Below, piece by piece: positions 27,742 to 36,664 of a stretch of DNA of 64,000 bases. Each line of letters starts with the position of its first letter. Within the stretch, counting starts at the first letter, position 1. The notes beneath the pieces were generated by a model. That model did not search any database. It was given only the letters and a program-made list of their open reading frames with translations, and had not been told where the DNA came from. The translations under genes and the position numbers were made by a program. The stretch comes from Thermaurantimonas sp046295455 (GTDB lineage: Bacteria > Bacteroidota > Bacteroidia > Flavobacteriales > Schleiferiaceae): contig JBKBNI010000007.1 of assembly GCA_046295455.1 (NCBI GenBank), positions 62,001 to 126,000 of the forward strand. Direction: 5' to 3'.

Positions 27742-27907
27742 GGGCGTGCCCCCCGACAAAGCGCTTCAGCGCTTTCGTCCGGGGGTCGGCGTACTCCGCA
27801 CTCGCTGCCCGCTCGGTACTTCGGCCTTCGGCCTCAGCACTGCCGGCTGCGCCGGCATGCTCCGTATGCCTCACGCACTCTCCGGCCTGCCGGCCGAAAG
27901 AGGCCCC
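27742..27907 (+). repeat. GC-rich multi-hairpin intergenic repeat-like element
   Basis: A 166-base GC-rich block between the ABC-F gene and the metalloprotease gene. It opens with GGGCGTGCC and a long hairpin (27749-27784: C-rich arm, GCGC, four-base loop, GCGC, G-rich arm), then GTCGGCGTACTCCGC, a GGCC-TTC-GGCC hairpin (27823-27833), a perfect TGCCGGC/GCCGGCA hairpin (27841-27857) overlapping a GGCAT/ATGCC alternative, and a final GGCC-rich arm. The order GGGCGT, variable stem, GTCGG, TnCTCCGC resembles an interspersed intergenic repeat that I recall from many Bacteroidota genomes; this is from memory and only one copy is in the window. An 84-codon frame through it is not credible as a gene. 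Bases 27908-28054 hold nothing recognisable. Confidence 0.65.
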
Positions 27908-28054
27908 CAACCATCCACCCTATACACCCATAGCCGCTCCATACCCTCTCACAGAAGCCCGTACAATCCACCATCCCACACCATCGGCCCGTAGCCTACC
28001 TCCGATATTCCAGCCGCGACCAGCCATTACCCCCCGGCTTACACTATTGTGAAA

Positions 28055-28062
28055 TATCTTTG
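28055..28062 (+). promoter_or_regulatory. Promoter -7 element of the metalloprotease gene
   Basis: TATCTTTG matches TAnnTTTG exactly, 28 bases ahead of the ATG at 28091. No convincing -33 TTG was seen at the expected distance. Confidence 0.55.
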
Positions 28063-28090
28063 CATTTCGTGTGATTTTTAAAGACAGTAC

Positions 28091-30160
28091 ATGAAACACC
28101 TACTGCAGGCCCTGCTCCTACTACCATTTACATTATTCGCCCAGGAAACCTACGTACACAAGTGCGGTACCAACCACATGTTTGGACAGCAACTGCTTCA
28201 GGATCCCACCCTGCGCGAAGTCATCGAGCAGACCGACAAACAACTCAGCATCCAGGCCGTCGATTATGGCATCCAATCACAAAAAAAGCGCACTCAGAGC
28301 AATCTAATCATCATACCAGTAGTATTCCATATCATCTACGACGATGCTTTGAGCAATATCTCCCGCGAGCAGATCATGGACGGCCTGAGAGTCTTAAACG
28401 AAGATTTTCGTCGGCTAAATGCCGATACCGTCAATACTCGCCAGATCTTCAAAGACCGCGCTGCCGATGTCGAAATCGAATTCAGACTTGCCAGCATCGA
28501 CCCCTTTGGCAACTGCACCGACGGCATAAACCGAATCTTCAGCAACCTGACAAACAATGCCAACGACAATGTCAAAAACCTCAGCATGTGGAGTAATCGT
28601 CGATACCTCAATATTTGGGTCGTCAAAAACATTCAGCTCCCTAACCAGCCCTCACAAGGCATTGTGCTTGGGTATGCCTACCGACCATTTCCCAATCAGC
28701 AAGGCATCAACGACGGAATCGTAATCCGGCATGACCGCATAGGCACCATCGGCACCTCTGTCTCCAGAGGACGCACCCTCACCCACGAAGTCGGACACTT
28801 CCTCGGTCTGAAACACCCCTTCGACGGCGGTTGCTTCCAGGGCGACGACATCGCCGATACTCCACCGGTAGCCACCGAAAGCTTCGGTTGCAACCTTCAG
28901 AAAAATACCTGCACAAACGACGTCCCAGATCTGCCCGATATGATTGAAAACTATATGGACTACGCCAATGACAATTGCATGAACATCTTTACCATAGGCC
29001 AGCGCAATTACATGCGCAACGTCGTCCAGTCCTTTGCACACCGCGCCGAACTGGTAAGTCAGGCCAACCTCCAGCGCGTCGGATTGGTCAGTAATACCCA
29101 ATGCCCTCCCAAGGCCATTGCTTTTGCTCCCCGACGGGTACTATGTGTAGGCGATACTGCCCGATTTATGGACATCAGTGCAGGAGGACCAGCCACTACA
29201 AGAGTCTGGACATTTACAGGCGCGACACCTGCGACCTCCACAGAGTCCAATCCGCAGATCATATTCACCCAGCCCGGATTACACAAAGTGGAGCTTACCC
29301 TCTCCAACGCTGCCGGCTCAAGCACATTCAAGAAGTACGATTACATCACCGTCAGACCCAGTCCGGCCAATTTTGGAAACTTCCTCCAAGAAGACTTCTC
29401 AGTCACATGGCTTCCAAGTTTCAATTGGTTTGTGGAAGATGTCCATGGAGTAGGCAGCAGCTGGACCACAGCCATGAATGCCGGATATAATGATAGCCGG
29501 TCTGCACGTGTATTAAACTTTGACTCCCTGGCAGGCACCGTCCACAATCTAATCTCTCCGACTGTCGACGTGCGTTTTTCTACCGGATTATCTATGCGAT
29601 TCCAATATGCCTATGCCCGACGACAGCCCGGTAATACCGATGCCTTGCGGTTTTATGTATCACTCAACTGCGGCCGCACCTGGATATTGCGAAGGGCCGT
29701 ATTAGGCGCTCAATTAGTCACCGCCCCCGATGTGCCTGACGGCATATTTGTTCCCGCAAATAATTCCGAATGGAAAGAAGTCACGGTGCCACTCGGCATT
29801 TACGCCAATCATCCCAACGACATCATGTTTCGGTGGGAATTTACCTCTGGCGGTGGCAATGCCATATACATCGACGACATCAACCTTGATGTGACCGTCG
29901 GCACCCAGCAGTGGGAGGCTGAAGATAAAATTGCACTCTACCCCAATCCCGCAGGAAGAGGCTCTGTAGTAGTCTTTGATACACCCATACACTTTGGATC
30001 ACACGTCCGGCTTGTCAGCCTTACAGGACAGGTAGTGGCTACCTTTCAGGCACTCGAAAACCAATCGACTTTCGAATTTCGGATACCCGAGCACATCTCC
30101 CCGGGCATCTACATGCTCATCACCGGTTCCGGCCTATCCAAGAAAATTGTCATACAATGA
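28091..30160 (+). CDS. Secreted M43 (pappalysin-like) zinc metalloprotease with PKD and T9SS domains
   Basis: A 689-residue exported protease. After a signal peptide (about 1-17, ending LFAQE) and a short propeptide-like region, the M43 catalytic domain spans about 75-335. Its zinc site is HEVGHFLGLKH with ligands His232, His236 and His242 and the catalytic Glu233, and the Met-turn is Met289 in NYMDYAND. A PKD domain follows (about 345-430), then a beta-rich jelly-roll-like module with paired cysteines, and from about residue 613 a type A sorting domain (ALYPNPAGRG to KKIVIQ) for type IX secretion. Its stop overlaps the cinA start (ATGA). Codon third positions are rich in C. Confidence 0.95.
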   Translation: MKHLLQALLLLPFTLFAQETYVHKCGTNHMFGQQLLQDPTLREVIEQTDKQLSIQAVDYGIQSQKKRTQSNLIIIPVVFHIIYDDALSNISREQIMDGLRVLNEDFRRLNADTVNTRQIFKDRAADVEIEFRLASIDPFGNCTDGINRIFSNLTNNANDNVKNLSMWSNRRYLNIWVVKNIQLPNQPSQGIVLGYAYRPFPNQQGINDGIVIRHDRIGTIGTSVSRGRTLTHEVGHFLGLKHPFDGGCFQGDDIADTPPVATESFGCNLQKNTCTNDVPDLPDMIENYMDYANDNCMNIFTIGQRNYMRNVVQSFAHRAELVSQANLQRVGLVSNTQCPPKAIAFAPRRVLCVGDTARFMDISAGGPATTRVWTFTGATPATSTESNPQIIFTQPGLHKVELTLSNAAGSSTFKKYDYITVRPSPANFGNFLQEDFSVTWLPSFNWFVEDVHGVGSSWTTAMNAGYNDSRSARVLNFDSLAGTVHNLISPTVDVRFSTGLSMRFQYAYARRQPGNTDALRFYVSLNCGRTWILRRAVLGAQLVTAPDVPDGIFVPANNSEWKEVTVPLGIYANHPNDIMFRWEFTSGGGNAIYIDDINLDVTVGTQQWEAEDKIALYPNPAGRGSVVVFDTPIHFGSHVRLVSLTGQVVATFQALENQSTFEFRIPEHISPGIYMLITGSGLSKKIVIQ

Positions 30161-31467
30161 AAAGTGCCGAGATTATTACTATCGGAGACGAATTGCTCAT
30201 CGGCCAGGTCATTGACACCAATTCTGCCTGGATCGCCGAAAAACTCAACGAACTCGGAGTCGAAGTCACCCAGCGCCGGGCAATCGGGGACAATATGGAA
30301 ATGATATTCAAATCCCTTGACAGCATCCTGCCGCAGACCAAACTAGTCATACTCACCGGCGGACTCGGACCTACACGCGACGACATTACAAAAAAGGCTC
30401 TGGCCGAGTATTTCGGCATGGAACTCGTTTTTCACGATGAAACCCTCAGACACATCACCAATATGTTTACCCGCCTGGGACGGGAGGTCAACGACCTCAA
30501 TGCATCCCAGGCATGGCTTCCCTCCGGCTGCATACCCCTGAAAAATATGAACGGCACTGCCCCGGGAATGCGCTTCGATAAGAATGGCATTGTGTACTTT
30601 TCCCTCCCGGGGGTACCTTACGAAATGAAGGCGCTCTTCGAAACCTATATAAAACCCTACATCACCGAAGAGCTTATGCCGGATATACAAATACGGCATA
30701 TAGTATTTCACACCCAGCACATCCCCGAAAGCATCCTCGCCAAACGCATAGAAGACTGGGAGCTTAATCTGCCGCCTCAAATCAAACTGGCATACCTGCC
30801 CTCCGCTGGCACAGTTCGCCTCCGGCTGACTGCACGCGGTCATAAAAGTGAAAATCTGATTAACATGCTCCATCAGGAGGCGTCTAAGCTGAGAGAAATC
30901 CTCGGCCCCGACCTTAATGCCGAAGGTGATGAAACCATCGAGCAAGTAGTAGGCAGGCTTCTTAAAACGAACAATAAAACCCTGTCGCTTGCAGAGAGCT
31001 GCTCAGGCGGATACATTGCTCATTTGATTACCAGCATTCCCGGTAGTTCAGCCTATTTCATGGGTGGAGTCATTGCATACGAAAACATGGCAAAAGAAGT
31101 AACCCTCGGAGTCAATCACGAAGACATCGTGCATTATGGAGCTGTCAGCAGCCAGGTGGTGATGCAGATGGCAGAGGGTGCCCGGCGAATTTTTAATACC
31201 GATTTTGCCCTTAGCGCTTCAGGCATTGCAGGCCCCGATGGAGGCACACCTGACAAACCCATCGGCACCATCTGGATAGGGCTGAGCACTCCAGACGAGA
31301 CGCGCGCCTATCTGTTTCAATTTGGCACGGATCGGATGAGAAATATTCGCAAAACCGCCATCGCTGCCCTTGATCTGCTTCGCCGGGCGTTGATCCATGC
31401 AGACCTGGATGCGATCAATTCACCCTCCCTCAGAAAAGTCCTCAAAGAGAGTAAAATAAGCCTCTGA
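30157..31467 (+). CDS. cinA: CinA-family protein (nicotinamide-nucleotide amidase)
   Basis: A 436-residue two-domain protein. The N-terminal part (about 1-170) is the MoCF-like/COG1058 domain (EIITIGDELLIGQVIDTNS, LTGGLGPTRDDITK), linked in the family to ADP-ribose pyrophosphatase activity. The C-terminal part (about 265-420) is the PncC-type amidase domain (LSLAESCSGGYIAHLITSIPGSS, ASGIAGPDGGTPDKPIGTIWIG), which recycles NMN to nicotinate mononucleotide. With nadC 5 kb away this gives two NAD-related genes in the region, but no operon link. It overlaps the metalloprotease gene by four bases, so it is translated from the same message. Confidence 0.95.
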   Translation: MKSAEIITIGDELLIGQVIDTNSAWIAEKLNELGVEVTQRRAIGDNMEMIFKSLDSILPQTKLVILTGGLGPTRDDITKKALAEYFGMELVFHDETLRHITNMFTRLGREVNDLNASQAWLPSGCIPLKNMNGTAPGMRFDKNGIVYFSLPGVPYEMKALFETYIKPYITEELMPDIQIRHIVFHTQHIPESILAKRIEDWELNLPPQIKLAYLPSAGTVRLRLTARGHKSENLINMLHQEASKLREILGPDLNAEGDETIEQVVGRLLKTNNKTLSLAESCSGGYIAHLITSIPGSSAYFMGGVIAYENMAKEVTLGVNHEDIVHYGAVSSQVVMQMAEGARRIFNTDFALSASGIAGPDGGTPDKPIGTIWIGLSTPDETRAYLFQFGTDRMRNIRKTAIAALDLLRRALIHADLDAINSPSLRKVLKESKISL

Positions 31468-31606
31468 ACGCTCTTTTGACCACAGATACCAATTCACCGG
31501 TTGTATAGGGCACTACCCCTTTGCCGGAAAGCCTCTTCTTAGCACACTTTTCTACAGGAAATCCAATTCTCAGTCTCTTTAGGCGGACTTTGTGGCGTTC
31601 GGCGTG

Positions 31607-31614
31607 TACCTTTG
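31607..31614 (+). promoter_or_regulatory. Probable promoter -7 element of sucC
   Basis: TACCTTTG matches TAnnTTTG exactly and lies 19 bases before the sucC ATG. A TTG at 31590-31592 gives only a 14-base spacer, so the -33 box is uncertain. It implies a short leader. Confidence 0.55.
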
Positions 31615-31633
31615 GGCGCAAAATACAAGTAAG

Positions 31634-32824
31634 ATGAATTTACACGAGTATCAAGGTAAGGAAATATTAAGTTCATTCGGAGTTGGAATTCAGAGAGGTA
31701 TTGTAGCCACGACACCTGAAGAAGCTGTTGATGCCGCAAAAAAGCTACAAGAGCAGACCGGTACAGGCTGGTGGGTTGTCAAGGCACAGATTCATGCCGG
31801 CGGTAGGGGAAAGGGCGGAGGTGTTAAACTTGCAAAATCCATCGAAGAAGTCCGCGAAAAAGCAGCTCAAATCATTGGAATGAACCTCATTACGCCCCAG
31901 ACTCCTAAAGATGGAAAAAAAGTCCATCAGGTGCTCATCGCAGAAGACGTCTATTACCCGGGGCCTAATCCGACCAAAGAAATTTACATGAGTGTGTTGC
32001 TCAATCGCCAGGTAGGCCGGTACATGATCCTATACTCTCCTCAGGGCGGCATGGACATCGAAGAAGTTGCCGAAAGCCATCCGGACCAGATTTTTACCGA
32101 GATCATCGATTCACGCACAGGATTGCTCGATTTTCAGGCCCGTCGGATTGCATTTAACCTCGGTATGGAAGGTAATGCATTTAAGGAAATGGTCAGATTT
32201 GTAAAATCGCTCTACAACGCCTTCATAACCATCGATGCCAGCCTCTTTGAAATCAATCCTGTGTTGAAAACCTCCGATGACCGCATCATTGCCGTAGATG
32301 CTAAAGTCGTGCTCGATGACAACGGATTGATCCGTCATCCCGAATACGCCCGCCTAAGAGACATCAGAGAGGAAGACCCCACTGAGGTTGAAGCCCGCGA
32401 AGCCGGTCTGAACTTTGTAAAACTCGATGGTAACGTCGGGTGTATGGTCAACGGAGCCGGACTGGCAATGGCTACTATGGATATCATCAAACTTTCCGGT
32501 GGAAACCCCGCCAACTTCCTCGACGTGGGAGGCACTGCAGATGCTGCCCGTGTGGAGAAAGCATTTCGTATCATCCTGAAGGATTCCAATGTAAAGGCCA
32601 TACTTATAAACATTTTCGGCGGCATCGTTCGTTGTGACAGGGTAGCCCAGGGAATCGTAGATGCTTACAAAAACGTAGGTGAAATTCCGGTGCCGATCAT
32701 TGTGCGCCTACAGGGTACCAACGCCGAAGAAGCAAAGCAGATATTAGATGAGAGCGGATTGAAAGTCCACTCTGTCATAGCACTTCAGGAGGCTGCCGAA
32801 AAGGTTCGTGAGCTTGTCGGTTGA
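31634..32824 (+). CDS. sucC: Succinate-CoA ligase, beta subunit
   Basis: A 396-residue subunit with an ATP-grasp nucleotide-binding domain and a C-terminal CoA-ligase domain; with SucD it interconverts succinyl-CoA and succinate. Family features include MNLHEYQGKEIL at the start, WVVKAQIHAGGRGKGGGVKLA, EINPVLKT, the GCMVNGAGLAMATMDIIK phosphate-binding loop and NFLDVGGTADAARV. The ATG at 31634 gives the standard N-terminus; a longer frame from 31592 would run through the promoter element. It is separated from sucD by about 23 kb, and no neighbour is functionally related. Confidence 0.97.
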   Translation: MNLHEYQGKEILSSFGVGIQRGIVATTPEEAVDAAKKLQEQTGTGWWVVKAQIHAGGRGKGGGVKLAKSIEEVREKAAQIIGMNLITPQTPKDGKKVHQVLIAEDVYYPGPNPTKEIYMSVLLNRQVGRYMILYSPQGGMDIEEVAESHPDQIFTEIIDSRTGLLDFQARRIAFNLGMEGNAFKEMVRFVKSLYNAFITIDASLFEINPVLKTSDDRIIAVDAKVVLDDNGLIRHPEYARLRDIREEDPTEVEAREAGLNFVKLDGNVGCMVNGAGLAMATMDIIKLSGGNPANFLDVGGTADAARVEKAFRIILKDSNVKAILINIFGGIVRCDRVAQGIVDAYKNVGEIPVPIIVRLQGTNAEEAKQILDESGLKVHSVIALQEAAEKVRELVG

Positions 32825-32929
32825 TTTTGGGTTTTTTTATCTTTTTTATACAACAAAGAATGCGATATTGGCTTTTGATAATGTAAATGACTTGGTGTAA
32901 CCTATAACAAATTAAAAAAGCTGGAAACT

Positions 32930-33547
32930 ATGAAAAAATCTATTTTTATTCTTTCCCTTGTGCTGGTCAGCCAGTTTGCATTCAGTCAGGCAAAAAGCCA
33001 AATTAATATCGGAGACAAAGCCCCTTTGGACACTCTCCGCATGATGGGCGTGGATGGTCGTTTTTACAACTTAATGAACATTAAGGGTCCTAATGGTTTG
33101 ATTGTGATATTTAGTTGTAATACATGTCCGTTTGTCATCGGTTGGGAAGATCAGTACAATGTCATCTTCGAAGAGGCACGCGAGGCGGGGTTAGGTATGG
33201 TACTTATCAACAGCAATGAGGCATTTCGCAACAAAGAGGATTCATTTGAAGCGATGAAAGCCCATGCGGAAAAAAATAAATACAAAATGCCTTATCTGGT
33301 TGATAAAAATCATCAGCTTGCAGACGCTTTTGGAGCACAAACCACTCCTCATGTCTTTGTCTTTGACAAGGATATGCTGCTGGTATTTAAGGGTTCAATC
33401 AACGATAAATACGAAAACAGCCGAAACGGGGAAAAGCCAACCAAATTTTATCTACAGGATGTAATAAGATCCATAAAATCAGGCCAACCCATTGTAATCA
33501 ATGAGTCCAGAGCGATTGGATGCTCGATCAAGCGCGTAAGCAAATGA
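32930..33547 (+). CDS. Exported thioredoxin-fold redoxin
   Basis: A 205-residue protein with a signal peptide (about 1-20, ending AFSQA), so it acts in the periplasm. The AhpC/TSA-like fold starts NIGDKAPLDTLRMMGVDG and contains a CxxC pair, Cys63 and Cys66 in FSCNTCPFV, then the family cis-proline segment GAQTTPHVFVFDKD. It may reduce or transfer electrons to exported proteins, or act as a peroxiredoxin; the substrate is not evident. The gap to the downstream lipoprotein is about 100 bases with no terminator, so the two may be co-transcribed. Confidence 0.88.
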   Translation: MKKSIFILSLVLVSQFAFSQAKSQINIGDKAPLDTLRMMGVDGRFYNLMNIKGPNGLIVIFSCNTCPFVIGWEDQYNVIFEEAREAGLGMVLINSNEAFRNKEDSFEAMKAHAEKNKYKMPYLVDKNHQLADAFGAQTTPHVFVFDKDMLLVFKGSINDKYENSRNGEKPTKFYLQDVIRSIKSGQPIVINESRAIGCSIKRVSK

Positions 33548-33648
33548 TCTGAATACTTCTCCACACGTAATACATCCGTGTTTTGATCGCCGGATTTATA
33601 ATGCACAAAAAAAATTCCTTGTTCCAATCTGGCTTACGGCCAGTCACT

Positions 33649-35886
33649 ATGGTAAAACAGCTGCCTCTTCAAGAAAGTGCTAAACTTTTGAAGAGGTATG
33701 CTCTTTTGATGATTACTGTGATACTGCTGGCACCCTCTTGCGAAGTAACTGAAACAGTAATCTCCTCCAGCAGAAATCTTACAACAATACAAATTACGGA
33801 TTCGGTTGGAGAGATCATTCCGACCGTGGCCACATACAGACCTGACGGCTATACAGAAATCGAAGGTATGATCAGGCGGCCGTTTCGATATCGCAATGAT
33901 GAGAAGGTTCGAAAAGTGTCCCGGGTCAGGGGTAACAACCGGATGAAATTAGGAGCCATGTTGGCAGGTGCTGCTGGAATTACAGCTGGATTTACTTTGA
34001 TCGGACCAGACGGTCAGCCCGGCAATCCCCTACCGTACTATATCCTTGCCGGTTCTTCTCTGGTCTTTGGTGCAGGATTGGCCGGAATGTATATTGATAC
34101 CAGTGTATATCAGAGGCTTTCCTATGACTTTTACGAAGATGCCGATACTGTCCGGGCAGCCAATGCAGTGGCCCGGCTCCAGCTCAATGACTATAATCCG
34201 GTAAACGTGCACTTTGATTCCACGGGAGTACTGCGAGTCAATGTGTTTACTCTCTTCAACGATCTTAGAAAATTCACATCCGATCCTTCCGATACACTTG
34301 TCATTTACTATGGTAAAAAAAGGTACCCAATCCCGGTAAAATACTTCTCGATGGAAGCCATTGTCAGTGAGAGCGAGCTTCCTCTCTATGCACAGCCTCA
34401 GGCGGGTGAGACACCACTTGTGTACCTCAGTCCAGGCACGTTTCTCATCGAAAGGGATGTGATCAACGACCAGTTTGCCGAAGTCGCAGTCGCCGGGATC
34501 AGTTACTACACAGACAGAGGTCTGTACTCAAAAGTGTACACAGCTCCACATCATTACGCTGATAATCTTCCGGATATCAATTATTTCGTTTCAGGATTTT
34601 TGAAAAATAGCGCTTTAAGATATCTGACCCGCCTCGATACGGAATCTGCGGATCAATATCAGAGCAGGCTCCAGAAATTCGATTCACAAAAAAATTCTTG
34701 GCTGCGTCAGGCCCTCGAAATGTATGCTTTGCTCATTCGCGACCGAATGATTTATACCGATATCAATCTTCTTGAATACGACTCAGATAACCAACTTTAC
34801 CTCGTCGAATTAAAGGGTTTTGGCAGATTTCCGGTGCGCGTATCCAGAGCATTGGTCACCACCTTTAAAGATTCGGCACACAACCTTTCATTTTACAACA
34901 TCAAATTGGCTTACCGCCGTGAATCCCTTGAAATAGAAGAAATTACCCTTTTCAACTCCTCTCTGCAAACTTACTTCACCTATGAGGATCGCATGAGACG
35001 ATTTTTCAGAAATTCGAGACTCCGGGAAAAGTCACGCCTCCCGGATCTCACTCTTCGAAGTGAGGTCGTAAATGACTTTTTTTCTAAATCTTTCTCAGAT
35101 TTCAAAAGGCTAGAGGATGAATATACGATCCCTATCGCAAAACTGCCTTATCTCGATGCAGCCGCAGTTTTTATAGAAATATCACAATATAAATATCTTA
35201 CCACTTCAAATACCATAATGAGCAGCCTTCCTTACCTTAAGTTGCTGGCTGGTCAAGGCTTTGGAATAGGTCCAGAAAGCATTCTTACGGAAACGAATGC
35301 TACAAAGGCTGATTTTTATCGCATTTTCGGACGAGCAGATGTCGGCCGCGGGCAGCTCAGGAAGTCCAGCAGCTCAGATAGCTCTCTGTTCTTTCTGTAC
35401 ATCAATGGTACATTTTATTACGACCCGGATAGCTTGCGGCTGTACATATTGCCCATTGATGGGCATCCATCCTTTATCGCAATTACCTCCCTGGAGCTTT
35501 CAGAGCTGATCAAATCGGTACGCAGAAATGGATATAAGACCATTGTAGCCTTACTTGATGGTCCCATCATTCAAAGTAAAACTGCTGATTCAATCTATCT
35601 ATCAGGGCTCGATGAGCATGTGTCTTTACTTTTTTCATCTGCCCCAGGTCAGAAGTCCTATACCAATCCTCGTACATTGCTAAGTATTTTTACACATTGT
35701 TTTTTAAAAGAACTTTCAAATACAGAAGGAGACGTGACCATCGGAAGGCTGTATGATCAAATGTGCAGTGCACGCAGGAGTGTGCCCGTGCTTGCCAGGG
35801 AATACCATCAGTCCGAACAAATACCTGTGCTGATCGGAAACAGGGACATCCTTTTTATAAAATCCATCAATGAGCCAAAAGACTAA
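33649..35886 (+). CDS. Lipoprotein with degenerate caspase-like C-terminal domain
   Basis: A 745-residue putative lipoprotein. From the ATG at 33649 there is a basic N-region, a hydrophobic stretch and a lipobox ending at Cys31 (LLAPSC), so it is probably lipid-anchored. Two more hydrophobic, Gly-rich segments lie near residues 105-165. The last 215 residues follow the order of metacaspase-like (C14) domains: NATKADFYRIFGRA, LFFLYINGT where FYFSGHG is expected, YILPIDG, ITSLELSELI, IVALLDGPII where the DxCHSG motif is expected, LFSSAPGQKSY, and QIPVLIGNRDILF. Both the catalytic His and Cys are absent, so it should be inactive as a protease. The gene overlaps the patatin gene by 17 bases. Alternative starts are at 33601 and 33583. 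The caspase assignment is by motif order only. Confidence 0.6.
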   Translation: MVKQLPLQESAKLLKRYALLMITVILLAPSCEVTETVISSSRNLTTIQITDSVGEIIPTVATYRPDGYTEIEGMIRRPFRYRNDEKVRKVSRVRGNNRMKLGAMLAGAAGITAGFTLIGPDGQPGNPLPYYILAGSSLVFGAGLAGMYIDTSVYQRLSYDFYEDADTVRAANAVARLQLNDYNPVNVHFDSTGVLRVNVFTLFNDLRKFTSDPSDTLVIYYGKKRYPIPVKYFSMEAIVSESELPLYAQPQAGETPLVYLSPGTFLIERDVINDQFAEVAVAGISYYTDRGLYSKVYTAPHHYADNLPDINYFVSGFLKNSALRYLTRLDTESADQYQSRLQKFDSQKNSWLRQALEMYALLIRDRMIYTDINLLEYDSDNQLYLVELKGFGRFPVRVSRALVTTFKDSAHNLSFYNIKLAYRRESLEIEEITLFNSSLQTYFTYEDRMRRFFRNSRLREKSRLPDLTLRSEVVNDFFSKSFSDFKRLEDEYTIPIAKLPYLDAAAVFIEISQYKYLTTSNTIMSSLPYLKLLAGQGFGIGPESILTETNATKADFYRIFGRADVGRGQLRKSSSSDSSLFFLYINGTFYYDPDSLRLYILPIDGHPSFIAITSLELSELIKSVRRNGYKTIVALLDGPIIQSKTADSIYLSGLDEHVSLLFSSAPGQKSYTNPRTLLSIFTHCFLKELSNTEGDVTIGRLYDQMCSARRSVPVLAREYHQSEQIPVLIGNRDILFIKSINEPKD

Positions 35887-36652
35887 ACCGGATATCGGAA
35901 TTGCCTTTAGCGGAGGCGGTGCACGTGGTATCGCGCATGCAGGAGTATTGCAATATCTTGAAGAAATCGGAATCCATCCGAAAGCAGTGGCAGGTACCAG
36001 TGCTGGCGCCATCGCAGGTGCCCTATATGCTGAAGGCCTCTCGCCGTCTGAAATTCTGGAGAGGGTAAAGGTCAGCTCCGTATTTAAGGTATTTAATTTT
36101 AAAAATCTCAAATTAGGGCTTTCGGACTTGAGCTACCTTCGCGACATCCTCCGCGAAAGCATCCCACATGACGACTTTTCCCGGCTAAAAATCCCTTTTT
36201 ATGCCTGCGCTACAAACTTAAATGTAGGAAATTGGGAAATCTTTTCCGAAGGTAGTGTCTCTGATGCCGTTGTGGCATCATCGTCGATCCCGGTTGTCTT
36301 TCACCCGGTCGTCATCAACGGACAGACGTATGTAGACGGGGGGCTACTCAACAATTTACCGGTAGAACCCTTGCTTGAAAAAAAACTGAAAATAATCGGT
36401 GTAAACATTAATATACACGGGTATCAGGAGCAGTTTGACGGAATGTTTTCTGTGACAAAGCGGATTTTTGATCTTGCCTTATGGGCCAATACTGAGTCCA
36501 GATTCCTACAATGTGATCTTGGCATTGATGTTCAGGAAACATATGAGTTCGGAATCTTTGATTTCGACAAGCACCAGGAGCTTTTTGACGCAGGATATAC
36601 CGCTGCCCGGAAGCACCACGATCAGCTCATGGAGTTGATACGAGGGGAGTAG
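35870..36652 (+). CDS. Patatin-like phospholipase
   Basis: A 260-residue cytoplasmic-type serine lipase of the RssA/patatin family, with no signal peptide. The oxyanion loop GGGARGIAHAGVL, nucleophile Ser44 in GTSAG and the second dyad member Asp156 in VDGGLLNN are all intact. Such enzymes cleave acyl chains from phospholipids. The start lies within the end of the pseudo-caspase lipoprotein gene (17-base overlap), so expression is likely coupled. It ends 12 bases from the convergent SDR gene. Whether the two products act together is unknown; the partner is expected on the outside face of a membrane. Confidence 0.93.
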   Translation: MSQKTKPDIGIAFSGGGARGIAHAGVLQYLEEIGIHPKAVAGTSAGAIAGALYAEGLSPSEILERVKVSSVFKVFNFKNLKLGLSDLSYLRDILRESIPHDDFSRLKIPFYACATNLNVGNWEIFSEGSVSDAVVASSSIPVVFHPVVINGQTYVDGGLLNNLPVEPLLEKKLKIIGVNINIHGYQEQFDGMFSVTKRIFDLALWANTESRFLQCDLGIDVQETYEFGIFDFDKHQELFDAGYTAARKHHDQLMELIRGE

Positions 36653-36664
36653 TTTTCTTACTTA

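Noticed and set aside
27740..27994. Open frame of 84 codons through the GC-rich element
   Set aside because: It runs through stacked hairpins, has low-complexity composition, and no promoter or ribosome-binding context.
30343..30945. Open frame of about 200 codons on the minus strand inside cinA
   Set aside because: Antisense shadow favoured by the C-rich codon use of the real gene.
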